This document shows, piece by piece, positions 48,272-58,070 of a DNA stretch of 64,000 nucleotides; the stretch's first letter is position 1, and every line of letters starts with the position of its first letter. The stretch is taken from positions 1,054,001 to 1,118,000 of the forward strand of contig NC_005043.1 of assembly GCF_000007205.1 (NCBI RefSeq). Reading direction: 5' to 3'. Both the position numbers and the translations under genes were made by a program. The notes below the pieces were generated by a model that did no database searches, was not told the DNA's origin, and saw only the letters and a program-made list of their open reading frames with translations. The stretch comes from Chlamydia pneumoniae TW-183. Lineage in GTDB: Bacteria > Chlamydiota > Chlamydiia > Chlamydiales > Chlamydiaceae.

Positions 48272-50086
48272 TCATACAGCGGGAAGTGTGTCAAAAATTC
48301 TTTTTAAAAACTCTTCAGAAGCTATTTGCCCTGTCGTCATCACTTTACATAATTTGCGGCAGTCCTCCTTTTGTTTTTCTTTAGAGCCATGTTGATTTAG
48401 CAAATCTAAAGCGGTAGCGATTTCTTCTGGATGAAAATCTTTTTTCCCTCCAATGAACTCTGGAAAAATCACGGAGTTCATAATGATATTTGGTAAGGAA
48501 TACGCGGGCAAAAGAATTTTAAAAATATATTTTGCTAAGAATGTGTCAAAAGGTCGAAGTCGACACATGACTATTGTGGGTGTTTGATTTAAGGCAGTTT
48601 CTAAGACTATAGTGCCACATTTTGCTAGTGCACAATCACAGCTTCTCATGAGCTCATAGCGGAAATTCATGGGGATGATTTGACTATGCTGACATCCTTC
48701 TGCTTTTAGAGTATCTTCAATGATTTCGTCGTACTTAGCGCTTGATGAGGAAACCACAAATTGATGTGTTTGAGATAGCGATGAATTTAGAAAAGCTTGT
48801 ACCTGGATCCGTAAATTTCGGCTGATGTCACCACGACGACTTCCAGGAAACGCAGCAACAATAGGACGGTCAGAATTAAGGAATTTCTCTTTCCAAGAGG
48901 CCTGTTCTTTGTAGTCAGAGATCTCCTCAACTAGGGGGTGTCCTAAATACACAGTCTCAAGAGATGTGTTTTTGAAAAGGCCTTCTTCAAAAGGAAGGAT
49001 CAGTAGGAGCATATCAAGATGTTGCTCTAGTATGCGTTTTCTTTTGGGGCGCCATGCCCAAATACTCGGGCAAACGTAATGGATGATTTTTCCTCGATAC
49101 CCATGTTTTCTCAGCTTTTTAATTAAGAGAAGGTGAAAATCGGGGAAATCAATGAAGATAAGAGTCGCTGGCTTGTGTTTGAGTATCGTTTTTAGGATTT
49201 TGCGGTAATTTCGATATAATCTAAATAATGACCCCAGAACTTCAGCAAATCCTGAAACTTGAAACTCCTCCATGTTTAGAATGGGCTGGAGACCTTCTTG
49301 TCGCATTGCAGGACCTCCAACACCCCAGAACCGTATGTTTGGATAGAGAGACTTTATGGATTGGATTAACTTACCCCCCAAAATGTCACCGCTAGCTTCT
49401 CCAGCAGAGAGAAAGCAGTGTGTATCCAAATAAGGAGTCGAACGTTGTTCTTTATAAAAGAGACGTAAATTTGCGATGGACGGGAATAATCCACAGCCAT
49501 AGCACAGGATGTTTATAGGATCTCCGATGCGAATGAAGTACACCAGCGCCAGCAATCCCCCAAGAAGTCCAATTTTCCAAAATAGTAAGGGGAAATCTTT
49601 AGTATTATTCGATTCTATGTAGAACCATTGGATTAAAAAACGACCCGAAAAAATAGCAAGCCCTAAACAGCCTATAAGATGCCAAGAAAGTTGTGCAGGA
49701 GGAAGAGGAAGATGGAAGATATTAGGAGAGGCCATCCATTCCATGTTCACATAGAGGAAAGGCAGAGTCACGAACACCACGCTCAGAGCCATCAGAACTA
49801 AGGTCGCTCGAAAGGAAATCGGTCGAGAGGAAGTAATATTTAGGTTTCTGAGGTAGATAATTAAGTTAATGACATGAAGTACAGTCACAGGAAATTGGCT
49901 TTGAATTGTCCCGTGGACAATCATCAAAGTGGCTCCTATTGAAGAGAGAATCCAAAAGCTTCGAGGAGCATAGACCTCTTTGCGCTTTTTACTCAGCCAC
50001 CACTGTATTGAGAAGGCACTCCCAAAAAAAAGACTAGCAAGAAATCCTAGGGGATAAAGCAGATAAACTAGGCCAGAAGGGATCAT
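48272..50086 (-). CDS. lpxB: Lipid-A-disaccharide synthase with N-terminal membrane domain
   Basis: A 604-residue fusion. Residues 1-~215 are a polytopic LAB_N (lipid A biosynthesis N-terminal) domain with about six hydrophobic segments (YLLYPLGFLASLFFGSAFSI at the start). From about 219 comes LpxB proper, GT19: LDTHCFLSAGEASGDILGGK, then WGVGGPAMRQEGL, YVCPSIWAWRPKRKR and AAFPGSRRGDISRNL. It joins two acylated glucosamine units in lipid A synthesis. The usual lpxB is about 380 residues. It follows pcnB by 8 bases and should share its message. Confidence 0.95.
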   Translation of the reverse strand: MIPSGLVYLLYPLGFLASLFFGSAFSIQWWLSKKRKEVYAPRSFWILSSIGATLMIVHGTIQSQFPVTVLHVINLIIYLRNLNITSSRPISFRATLVLMALSVVFVTLPFLYVNMEWMASPNIFHLPLPPAQLSWHLIGCLGLAIFSGRFLIQWFYIESNNTKDFPLLFWKIGLLGGLLALVYFIRIGDPINILCYGCGLFPSIANLRLFYKEQRSTPYLDTHCFLSAGEASGDILGGKLIQSIKSLYPNIRFWGVGGPAMRQEGLQPILNMEEFQVSGFAEVLGSLFRLYRNYRKILKTILKHKPATLIFIDFPDFHLLLIKKLRKHGYRGKIIHYVCPSIWAWRPKRKRILEQHLDMLLLILPFEEGLFKNTSLETVYLGHPLVEEISDYKEQASWKEKFLNSDRPIVAAFPGSRRGDISRNLRIQVQAFLNSSLSQTHQFVVSSSSAKYDEIIEDTLKAEGCQHSQIIPMNFRYELMRSCDCALAKCGTIVLETALNQTPTIVMCRLRPFDTFLAKYIFKILLPAYSLPNIIMNSVIFPEFIGGKKDFHPEEIATALDLLNQHGSKEKQKEDCRKLCKVMTTGQIASEEFLKRIFDTLPAV

Positions 50087-50094
50087 GTTTAGAC

Positions 50095-51387
50095 CTACTT
50101 TTGAGAATGAGAATCCTTTTTACACTTAAGTGTTTGATGATGACGTATCCAAGCAACATACACTTTATCGAGCTTAGGATACACTATACTACGAATTTCC
50201 AATAAAGATAATGCTTCTAAGAACCTTGTGTGATGTAAAAGTTTCTTATTAAAGAAGAGCGCTTTTTTTGTAGGGATCAGGGGAGTGAGTCTGTACTGCA
50301 TTTGTAAAATTAATGCTGTCAGGATAAAATTCTTTTTTGAGCAACTTGTGAACGAGTCAGCAAAGAATTGTTCTAGGAAATTTTTGATATAATCAAAAAC
50401 GGATGTCAAAGACAAATACGGGTGCTTCTGATGCTTATAACGGACATTAAAGTTCACTAAAGGAAAAAGGAATATAGCCATCAGCTGATGACGATCATAC
50501 TCTGCCTCTTTTTTTAGTATTTTGTCATCTAGAGCTTTTAGGTAGGTGGCTGTTTGCTCTTCTAGTGCGCGATTTAAGCGGAATGCCTTATCCATATAGG
50601 GAAAAAGGATCTCAAGAAGATGGTTCTCTATTAGCAGTTGGAAAAAGTTCTTTGCGGCTCCGGAATTTAACATTTTGATAAGTTCTTCGAAGACCCGTGC
50701 CTGAGAACTTTTAATTAGCTCTTGGCGACAAGCAATTAAAGCTTCTTGAGTTTGCGTTTCTACAGTAAACGGCGACCGTGATAAAATCTTTAACAGTCTC
50801 AGCATGCGTACTGGATCTTGCTTGAATCTTGTAAAGGGATCGCCGATAGTGCGCAAATAACGGTTCCTTAAATCATTAACGCCACCAGTATAGTCTATAA
50901 TCTCTTCATGCTCGGGATCGTAAAACAATCCATTGATTGTAAAATCTCTTCGCAAGACATCTTCTTCAGGAGTCCCCCATAGATTATCTTTAGTAATCAA
51001 GACATCTTCATCGGTGCTTCCCGAACGAAATGTTGAAACTTCAATAATCTGCTTAGAGAATCTAATATGGGCAAGACGGAAACGCTTACCGACCAAAATA
51101 CAATTTTTAAAGATAGCTTTAATTTCTTCAGGTTTCGCTGAAGTGGAGATATCAAAATCCTTCGGCGTGGTATTTAATAACAAATCCCTAATGCAACCCC
51201 CAACAATATAAGCGATATACCCTGCTTTACGGAGGGTTTTGATCACTGACAGGGCGTGAGGAGAGAAATCTTTGAGTTTGATGTTATGGTTAGAAACAGA
51301 ATAGATCGTAGGAGTTAAAGTGATATTAGATTTTTTTTTTAACAATTCTAGGCCTCTACCAGAGAGAATATTGTTTTCGCAGACCAT
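50095..51387 (-). CDS. pcnB: Poly(A) polymerase / tRNA nucleotidyltransferase family
   Basis: A 430-residue class II nucleotidyltransferase. The catalytic head is AYIVGGCIRDLLLNTTPKDF followed by DIS, with the two metal-binding aspartates in DFD; the template-type block RRDFTINGLFYD and the RNA-binding FKQDPVRMLRLLKILSR region follow. Bacterial poly(A) polymerases and CCA-adding enzymes are hard to separate by sequence; the basic C terminus (HHQTLKCKKD) and length fit PcnB. A run of ten As (51331-51340 as T10 on plus) lies at codons 16-20. It heads the pcnB-lpxB pair. Confidence 0.85.
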   Translation of the reverse strand: MVCENNILSGRGLELLKKKSNITLTPTIYSVSNHNIKLKDFSPHALSVIKTLRKAGYIAYIVGGCIRDLLLNTTPKDFDISTSAKPEEIKAIFKNCILVGKRFRLAHIRFSKQIIEVSTFRSGSTDEDVLITKDNLWGTPEEDVLRRDFTINGLFYDPEHEEIIDYTGGVNDLRNRYLRTIGDPFTRFKQDPVRMLRLLKILSRSPFTVETQTQEALIACRQELIKSSQARVFEELIKMLNSGAAKNFFQLLIENHLLEILFPYMDKAFRLNRALEEQTATYLKALDDKILKKEAEYDRHQLMAIFLFPLVNFNVRYKHQKHPYLSLTSVFDYIKNFLEQFFADSFTSCSKKNFILTALILQMQYRLTPLIPTKKALFFNKKLLHHTRFLEALSLLEIRSIVYPKLDKVYVAWIRHHQTLKCKKDSHSQK

Positions 51388-51861
51388 TATTATAGTTATT
51401 AAGAGTTAAAAGTCTTGGAAGAAAAAGAGTGTGTAGTTTGCGTCTACTTCCATTTTAAAATCCCAACATAGCAAAACTAGGGAAGTTTTCAAGGATAAAA
51501 ATGAAAAACAAAAGATGTTTTCTATAGAGATTCCTCTTCAATTTTTAATTATATATGGATCATTCTTAAGACTCTAGCATCCACAGAACCCGGTAGAGAG
51601 CTCTTAAATGCCTTGATCCTGGGGAGCAGAAAGGATGTAAAAAGCATGGAATAAAAAATATCTAGTTTCTGACAGAATTCAATTATAGAACTTTACATCC
51701 ATTGGAGAGTTCTCTATAGAAGATCGAAGTATTCTTCGAGAAGAGTACTACAGTCAGAGGCTACTTTCTTTTACTTATAGTTTACTGCTTATAAATTCGC
51801 TTTTATTTGTGCGTGTAGAAGTGAAAAGATACGGAGAATAGGAATAGATTTTAGGAGAAAC
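51388..51861. other. Divergent region, pcnB / glmM
   Basis: 474 bases with no secure gene. Only very short ATG frames are present. An imperfect hairpin lies at about 51730-51752 (AGTATTCTT with AAGAGTACT). Promoters for both pcnB and glmM must be here, but I cannot point to a good match. I see no sign of a glmS-type ribozyme ahead of glmS itself, which follows glmM by 6 bases. Confidence 0.5.
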
Positions 51862-53238
51862 ATGCAACAAAGTGTCAGAAAACTTTTTGGTACAGATGGT
51901 GTGCGAGGACGAGCAAATTTTGAACCTATGACAGTGGAAACGACTGTTTTATTAGGGAAAGCTGTAGCTAGAGTACTTCGTGAGGGTAGATCGGGCAAAC
52001 ATCGTGTTGTAGTAGGCAAAGATACTAGGCTATCGGGATATATGTTTGAGAACGCATTGATTGCTGGGCTCAATTCTATGGGGATAGAAACTTTGGTTCT
52101 TGGTCCTATCCCTACGCCAGGAGTTGCGTTTATTACACGGGCCTATCGAGCGGACGCAGGGATTATGATTTCTGCTTCACATAATCCTTACAGGGATAAT
52201 GGAATTAAGATTTTCTCTTTAGAAGGATTTAAAATTTCTGATGTTCTTGAGCAGCGTATTGAAACCATGGTGAGTGAAGCTGACTTTGGTCCATTACCCG
52301 AAGATCACGCAGTTGGGAAGAACAAACGTGTGATAGATGCTATGGGACGCTATGTAGAGTTTGTGAAAGCAACATTTCCTAAAGGACGCACTTTAAAGGG
52401 GTTAAAGATTGTTCTAGACTGCGCTCACGGAGCTTCTTATAAGGTAGCACCTTCTGTATTTGAAGAGCTGGATGCAGAGGTCATTTGTTATGGTTGCGAA
52501 CCTACAGGAATCAACATCAATGAACACTGCGGAGCTCTTTTCCCTCAAGTCATTCAAAAAGCTGTAATCGAACATCAAGCACATCTTGGGATTGCGCTAG
52601 ATGGGGATGGAGATCGGATTATCATGGTGGATGAGAAGGGGCATATTGTCGATGGAGATATGATCCTCAGTATATGTGCTGGTGATCTTAAAAAAAGATC
52701 CGCATTACCTCATAACCGTGTTGTTGCCACGATTATGACAAATTTCGGAGTCTTGAAATATTTGGAAGGATTAGGCCTACAGGTATTCACCTCTCCAGTA
52801 GGGGACCGTCATGTTTTGCACGCCATGTTAGAACATGAAGTGACCTTGGGAGGTGAACAGAGCGGACATATGATTTTCTTGGACTACAATACCACTGGAG
52901 ATGGAATTGTCTCAGCGCTACAAGTTTTGCGCATCATGATAGAAAGTGAATCTATGCTCTCAGATTTGACAGCCCCAATTGTAAAAAGTCCCCAAACATT
53001 GATCAACGTTGCTGTAAGAGAGAAAATTCCTCTTGAAACCATCCCTTTAATTGAAAGAACCTTGAGAGATGTTCAAGATGCCTTAGGCCCCTCTGGACGC
53101 ATATTATTAAGATATTCTGGAACCGAAAATATATGCAGAGTTATGGTTGAAGGTCATAAAAAACATCAAGTAGACTGCCTTGCCAAGGCTCTTGCGGATG
53201 TTATTGATGCAGAATTAGGTACAGGTAGTAGAGAGTAG
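51862..53238 (+). CDS. glmM: Phosphoglucosamine mutase
   Basis: A 458-residue enzyme converting glucosamine-6-phosphate to glucosamine-1-phosphate for UDP-GlcNAc, used in lipid A and peptidoglycan. The catalytic serine is Ser106 in ISASHNPYRDNGIK. The metal loop is ALDGDGDRIIMVDEKG and the sugar-binding motif GGEQSGHMIF; phosphate binding is RYSGTENICRVMVEG. AGGAG lies ahead of the ATG. It precedes glmS by 6 bases, so the two successive pathway steps are co-expressed. It was annotated as mrsA in early chlamydial genomes. Confidence 0.97.
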   Translation: MQQSVRKLFGTDGVRGRANFEPMTVETTVLLGKAVARVLREGRSGKHRVVVGKDTRLSGYMFENALIAGLNSMGIETLVLGPIPTPGVAFITRAYRADAGIMISASHNPYRDNGIKIFSLEGFKISDVLEQRIETMVSEADFGPLPEDHAVGKNKRVIDAMGRYVEFVKATFPKGRTLKGLKIVLDCAHGASYKVAPSVFEELDAEVICYGCEPTGININEHCGALFPQVIQKAVIEHQAHLGIALDGDGDRIIMVDEKGHIVDGDMILSICAGDLKKRSALPHNRVVATIMTNFGVLKYLEGLGLQVFTSPVGDRHVLHAMLEHEVTLGGEQSGHMIFLDYNTTGDGIVSALQVLRIMIESESMLSDLTAPIVKSPQTLINVAVREKIPLETIPLIERTLRDVQDALGPSGRILLRYSGTENICRVMVEGHKKHQVDCLAKALADVIDAELGTGSRE

Positions 53239-53244
53239 GATCGT

Positions 53245-55074
53245 ATGTGCGGGATATTTGGATATTTGGGAAACCAAGATGGTGTGTCTATTGTTCTAGA
53301 AGGCTTGGCAAAGTTAGAATATCGTGGTTATGATTCCGCAGGTCTTGCTGCTGTAGTTGAACAAGAGCTTTTTATTAGAAAAACTGTAGGTCGTGTTCAA
53401 GAGCTTTCAAACTTGTTTCAAGAAAGAGAAATCCCTACGGCATCAGTTATTGGCCATACCCGTTGGGCAACTCATGGAGTGCCTACCGAGATTAATGCTC
53501 ATCCACATGTGGATGAGGGAAGGTCGTGTGCTGTAGTCCATAATGGAATTATAGAAAATTTCAAAGAGTTGCGACGCGAGCTGACTGCGCAAGGCATTTC
53601 ATTTGCTTCAGATACCGATTCAGAAATTATTGTTCAGCTGTTTTCTCTATATTATCAAGAGTCCCAAGATCTTGTGTTCAGCTTTTGTCAGACTCTAGCT
53701 CAACTCCGAGGTAGCGTAGCCTGCGCTTTGATTCATAAAGATCATCCTCATACGATTCTTTGCGCTTCTCAAGAGAGCCCTTTAATTCTTGGTTTAGGGA
53801 AAGAAGAGACGTTTATTGCTTCAGATTCGCGAGCTTTCTTCAAATATACTCGACATTCTCAAGCCTTGGCCTCCGGAGAATTTGCTATAGTTTCTCAAGG
53901 GAAAGAACCTGAGGTTTATAATTTGGAGCTTAAGAAAATCCATAAGGATGTACGACAAATCACCTGTAGTGAAGATGCTTCGGATAAAAGTGGCTACGGC
54001 TATTATATGCTGAAGGAAATCTATGATCAGCCAGAAGTTTTAGAAGGTCTGATTCAAAAACATATGGATGAAGAAGGACATATTTTATCTGAATTTTTAT
54101 CAGATGTTCCTATCAAGAGTTTTAAAGAAATCACGATTGTTGCTTGCGGGTCTTCCTATCATGCTGGTTATCTCGCTAAATATATTATAGAGTCCTTAGT
54201 TTCAATTCCTGTACATATTGAAGTGGCTTCCGAATTTCGCTATCGACGTCCCTACATAGGTAAAGATACTTTGGGGATTTTGATCAGTCAATCAGGAGAA
54301 ACAGCTGATACCCTAGCTGCTTTGAAGGAATTACGTCGCAGAAACATTGCTTATCTCCTAGGCATTTGCAATGTCCCGGAATCAGCAATTGCTCTTGGTG
54401 TGGATCACTGTCTGTTTTTAGAAGCGGGGGTGGAAATCGGTGTAGCTACGACAAAGGCTTTTACCTCGCAACTCTTGTTGCTTGTGTTTTTGGGTTTGAA
54501 ATTAGCAAATGTACATGGTGCCTTGACTCACGCAGAACAATGTTCCTTTGGCCAGGGATTACAAAGCTTACCAGATCTCTGTCAAAAACTTCTTGCCAAC
54601 GAGTCTCTCCATTCTTGGGCGCAGCCTTACTCCTATGAAGATAAGTTTCTTTTTCTAGGCCGTAGGTTGATGTATCCGGTGGTTATGGAGGCTGCCCTCA
54701 AACTCAAAGAAATTGCTTATATTGAAGCGAATGCGTATCCTGGTGGAGAAATGAAACATGGGCCCATAGCTTTAATTAGCAAAGGTACCCCTGTTATTGC
54801 ATTTTGCGGTGATGATATTGTCTATGAAAAGATGATAGGCAACATGATGGAGGTTAAAGCTCGTCATGCTCATGTGATTGCTATTGCTCCTGAATCTCGT
54901 GAAGATATCGCTGCAGTTTCTGATCAACAGATCTTTGTCCCAGATTGTCATTTTCTCGCTGCTCCTGTGTTATATACTATAGTTGGTCAAGTGATGGCAT
55001 ATGCTATGGCGTTAGCAAAAGGAATGGAGATTGACTGTCCCAGAAATCTTGCCAAGTCTGTTACTGTAGAGTAA
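53245..55074 (+). CDS. glmS: Glutamine-fructose-6-phosphate aminotransferase
   Basis: A 609-residue enzyme, the first step of hexosamine synthesis. Cys2 (MCGIFGYLGNQDG) is the glutaminase nucleophile, with RGYDSAGLA and HTRWATHGVPTEINAHPH. Two SIS sugar isomerase domains follow (ACGSSYHAGYLAKYIIESL, SQSGETADTLAALKE). The C terminus is the conserved DCPRNLAKSVTVE. It follows glmM by 6 bases; no ribozyme space exists. Confidence 0.98.
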   Translation: MCGIFGYLGNQDGVSIVLEGLAKLEYRGYDSAGLAAVVEQELFIRKTVGRVQELSNLFQEREIPTASVIGHTRWATHGVPTEINAHPHVDEGRSCAVVHNGIIENFKELRRELTAQGISFASDTDSEIIVQLFSLYYQESQDLVFSFCQTLAQLRGSVACALIHKDHPHTILCASQESPLILGLGKEETFIASDSRAFFKYTRHSQALASGEFAIVSQGKEPEVYNLELKKIHKDVRQITCSEDASDKSGYGYYMLKEIYDQPEVLEGLIQKHMDEEGHILSEFLSDVPIKSFKEITIVACGSSYHAGYLAKYIIESLVSIPVHIEVASEFRYRRPYIGKDTLGILISQSGETADTLAALKELRRRNIAYLLGICNVPESAIALGVDHCLFLEAGVEIGVATTKAFTSQLLLLVFLGLKLANVHGALTHAEQCSFGQGLQSLPDLCQKLLANESLHSWAQPYSYEDKFLFLGRRLMYPVVMEAALKLKEIAYIEANAYPGGEMKHGPIALISKGTPVIAFCGDDIVYEKMIGNMMEVKARHAHVIAIAPESREDIAAVSDQQIFVPDCHFLAAPVLYTIVGQVMAYAMALAKGMEIDCPRNLAKSVTVE

Positions 55075-55161
55075 GTACTTCACAGTAGTAGACCTCGCAA
55101 TCCTATGATGAAACTCTTTAGAACTTGTCTTAAGAGTGCATATGAAATTTAGGTATACGTT

Positions 55162-56352
55162 ATGTCAAATAAAGTTCTAGGTGGGTCCTTGCTTATTGCA
55201 GGTTCTGCCATCGGTGCTGGTGTTTTAGCAGTTCCTGTATTGACCGCAAAAGGCGGTTTTTTCCCTGCAACTTTTCTCTATATTGTCTCCTGGCTTTTTT
55301 CTATGGCCTCAGGCCTTTGCCTTCTTGAAGTCATGACTTGGATGAAAGAATCAAAGAACCCAGTGAACATGCTTTCTATGGCGGAATCTATTTTAGGTCA
55401 TGTAGGCAAGATTTCTATATGCCTTGTCTACTTGTTTCTCTTTTACTCCCTACTGATTGCCTATTTCTGCGAAGGGGGAAACATCTTATGCCGCGTGTTT
55501 AATTGTCAAAATTTAGGAATCTCATGGATTCGTCACCTTGGCCCTCTAGGTTTTGCTATATTGATGGGGCCTATCATTATGGCGGGAACAAAAGTGATTG
55601 ATTACTGTAATCGTTTCTTTATGTTCGGCTTAACTGTAGCTTTTGGAATTTTCTGTGCCCTTGGATTTTTAAAAATCCAACCTAGCTTTCTGGTGCGTTC
55701 CTCATGGTTAACTACAATAAACGCATTTCCTGTGTTTTTCCTTGCTTTTGGATTCCAAAGTATCATTCCTACGTTGTACTACTACATGGACAAAAAAGTT
55801 GGAGATGTTAAAAAGGCAATTCTCATAGGAACGTTGATTCCTCTTGTTCTCTATGTCTTATGGGAAGTTGTGGTTTTAGGTGCTGTCTCTCTTCCGATTC
55901 TTTCCCAGGCTAAGATAGGTGGATATACTGCTGTAGAAGCTCTCAAGCAGGCCCATCGTTCTTGGGCATTTTATATTGCTGGAGAACTTTTTGGCTTCTT
56001 TGCTTTAGTCTCCTCTTTTGTAGGAGTTGCTCTCGGTGTTATGGACTTCCTGGCAGACGGTTTAAAATGGAATAAAAAATCACATCCATTTTCAATTTTC
56101 TTTTTAACATTTATTATTCCCCTTGCTTGGGCTGTTTGTTATCCTGAAATTGTTTTGACCTGTCTTAAGTATGCTGGGGGATTCGGGGCCGCCGTGATTA
56201 TCGGGGTATTCCCAACATTGATTGTGTGGAAAGGGCGTTATGGCAAACAACATCACAGAGAGAAACAGTTAGTTCCAGGAGGAAAGTTTGCTTTATTTTT
56301 GATGTTCTTGTTGATAGTAATAAATGTAGTTAGCATTTATCATGAGCTTTAA
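55162..56352 (+). CDS. tyrP: Aromatic amino acid (tyrosine) transporter, TyrP type
   Basis: A 396-residue integral membrane protein of the HAAAP family with about 11 hydrophobic segments. The start, VLGGSLLIAGSAIGAGVLAV, is the family hallmark, followed by PVLTAKGGFFPATFLY. It should import tyrosine or other aromatic amino acids by proton symport. Only one copy is present between glmS and the BI-1 family gene. Tandem tyrP copies at this place have been described in some C. pneumoniae isolates, with single copies in others. The upstream 87-base gap is ordinary. Confidence 0.9.
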   Translation: MSNKVLGGSLLIAGSAIGAGVLAVPVLTAKGGFFPATFLYIVSWLFSMASGLCLLEVMTWMKESKNPVNMLSMAESILGHVGKISICLVYLFLFYSLLIAYFCEGGNILCRVFNCQNLGISWIRHLGPLGFAILMGPIIMAGTKVIDYCNRFFMFGLTVAFGIFCALGFLKIQPSFLVRSSWLTTINAFPVFFLAFGFQSIIPTLYYYMDKKVGDVKKAILIGTLIPLVLYVLWEVVVLGAVSLPILSQAKIGGYTAVEALKQAHRSWAFYIAGELFGFFALVSSFVGVALGVMDFLADGLKWNKKSHPFSIFFLTFIIPLAWAVCYPEIVLTCLKYAGGFGAAVIIGVFPTLIVWKGRYGKQHHREKQLVPGGKFALFLMFLLIVINVVSIYHEL

Positions 56353-56402
56353 ATTTGTTTTGCTCTATTTTTCAATTTCAAGTGAGCAAATAGGAGGGTT
56401 CT

Positions 56403-57119
56403 ATGGGACTATATGATCGTGACTATATACAAGATTCTCGAGTGCAGGGAACTTTTGCTTCAAGAGTCTATGGGTGGATGACAGCAGGGCTAATCGTAAC
56501 TTCATGTGTTGCCCTGGGTCTTTATTTTTCTGGATTATACAGAAGTTTATTTTCTTTTTGGTGGGTGTGGTGTTTCGCTACGCTAGGCGTGTCTTTCTTT
56601 ATCAACTCTAAAATCCAGACACTATCGGTTTCTGCTGTAGGGGGCCTTTTCCTTCTCTACTCAACATTAGAAGGAATGTTTTTTGGAACCTTACTTCCTG
56701 TCTACGCTGCTCAATATGGCGGAGGGGTGATCTGGGCCGCTTTTGGATCAGCAGCCTTGGTATTTGGCTTAGCAGCAGTATACGGAGCGTTTACAAAAAG
56801 CGATCTTACTAAAATTAGTAAGATTATGACTTTTGCTTTGATAGGACTTCTGCTAGTGACTCTAGTCTTTGCTGTGGTTTCGATGTTTGTATCTATGCCT
56901 TTAATCTACTTATTGATTTGCTATCTAGGGCTCGTCATCTTTGTTGGATTGACAGCTGCTGATGCGCAAGCAATTCGTCGGATTTCTTCTACTATAGGGG
57001 ATAACAATACCTTGAGTTACAAACTCTCTTTGATGTTTGCTCTTAAGATGTATTGCAATGTCATCATGGTATTTTGGTATCTGCTGCAGATTTTCTCATC
57101 TTCAGGAAACCGAGACTAA
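56403..57119 (+). CDS. yccA: Bax inhibitor-1 / YccA family membrane protein
   Basis: A 238-residue protein with seven hydrophobic segments (for example [19 protein letters not shown] and [20 protein letters not shown]). The N-terminal [17 protein letters not shown] and the C-terminal DAQAIRR and [19 protein letters not shown] blocks fit the BI-1/UPF0005 family. Bacterial members are linked to the FtsH protease (YccA) or act as calcium leak channels; which applies here is unknown. It begins behind GGAGGG and ends 8 bases before the opposing ftsY stop. Confidence 0.88.
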   Translation: MGLYDRDYIQDSRVQGTFASRVYGWMTAGLIVTSCVALGLYFSGLYRSLFSFWWVWCFATLGVSFFINSKIQTLSVSAVGGLFLLYSTLEGMFFGTLLPVYAAQYGGGVIWAAFGSAALVFGLAAVYGAFTKSDLTKISKIMTFALIGLLLVTLVFAVVSMFVSMPLIYLLICYLGLVIFVGLTAADAQAIRRISSTIGDNNTLSYKLSLMFALKMYCNVIMVFWYLLQIFSSSGNRD

Positions 57120-57123
57120 ACAA

Positions 57124-57179
57124 CGACTTAGATCTTTTCTACTTCAGGAAATAATTTGTTTAGAAAAAGATCTAAGTCG
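57124..57179. terminator. Hairpin embedded in the ftsY 3' end, possible yccA terminator
   Basis: A perfect 15-base inverted repeat (57124-57138, CGACTTAGATCTTTT, and 57165-57179) with 26 bases between. It begins 4 bases after the yccA stop but lies mostly within the last codons of the opposing ftsY gene. The long loop and lack of a plus-strand T-run weaken the terminator call. Confidence 0.45.
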
Positions 57180-58000
57180 AATTCATTAAGATCCTTTAAA
57201 GATTCCCCATAACCAATAAACTTTGTGGGGATTTTCAGTCGTTTAGCTATTTGAAATAGGGTGCCACCCTTGGCAGAGCCGTCTACTTTTGTGAAGATAA
57301 GACCAGAAAGGGGAACAACATCATGAAATACCCGCACCTGCTCTATAGCATTATTCCCTAAGGTAGAGTCCACAGTCATAAAAATTTCATGAGGAGCTCC
57401 CTCTAGAGCTTTGCCGCAAACCGAGACTATTTTGGAAAGCTCTTTCATAAGATTGCCATGTACATGCAGGCGACCTGAGGTATCAATAATGACTCTAGAG
57501 TACCCCCGGGCGATTGCAGATTGAATCCCATCAAAGGCAATAGCAGCAGCGTCCCCCCCGGGTTGTCCAGAGACAAAGCCACAGCCAAGTTCGTTGGCCC
57601 AGAGTCGTGCCTGGTCCATGCCAGCAGCTCGAAAGGTATCCGTGGCTACAAGCATGACGCTTTCAGATCGCTCTTTGTAGTAATGAGCAAGTTTGGCCGC
57701 TGTTGTCGTTTTTCCTGAGCCGTTGGTCCCAAGAAGTAAAGAAACAATCGGTCTGGTCTGGGAACTTTGTGAAGCTTGAGAAGGAAGACCTTCTAGAGAC
57801 TCGCGAAGTAAAACTGTAATCAGATCTTTGATAGTAGATGCGTCAGCTTTTTTAGTCCAACGTAATCGTGCACACAATTCTTCAGTAAGCTCAGTACCAA
57901 AATCTGCTTCATAAAACAAACTTTCAGCATCTTCTATAAGATCTAAAGATATATTTTTTTTAAATAAAGATTGAAGCTTGTTTCTAAAGAATTTGAACAT
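57128..58000 (-). CDS. ftsY: Signal recognition particle receptor FtsY
   Basis: A 290-residue SRP GTPase. It lacks the long acidic A domain of E. coli FtsY and consists of the N and G domains: LLLGTNGSGKTTTAAKLAHY (G1), DTFRAAGMDQARLWA (the SRP insertion side), VIIDTSGRLHVHGN (G3) and TKVDGSAKGGTLF (G4-G5). It docks ribosome-SRP complexes at the membrane. I start at ATG 58000 (MFKFFRNKLQSLF); a TTG 60 bases further up would add a hydrophobic stretch (LVSFLLLQLTLLL) not typical of the family and would come within 10 bases of sucC. Either start is possible. Confidence 0.94.
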   Translation of the reverse strand: MFKFFRNKLQSLFKKNISLDLIEDAESLFYEADFGTELTEELCARLRWTKKADASTIKDLITVLLRESLEGLPSQASQSSQTRPIVSLLLGTNGSGKTTTAAKLAHYYKERSESVMLVATDTFRAAGMDQARLWANELGCGFVSGQPGGDAAAIAFDGIQSAIARGYSRVIIDTSGRLHVHGNLMKELSKIVSVCGKALEGAPHEIFMTVDSTLGNNAIEQVRVFHDVVPLSGLIFTKVDGSAKGGTLFQIAKRLKIPTKFIGYGESLKDLNEFDLDLFLNKLFPEVEKI

Positions 58001-58070
58001 TGCTAATAGCAAAGTTAGTTGAAGTAAAAGAAATGATACAAGATAAGAAGGAAAAAGCAAAGAGTTATTT

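Noticed and set aside
53239..53244. glmS ribozyme upstream of glmS
   Set aside because: Only six bases separate glmM and glmS, leaving no room.
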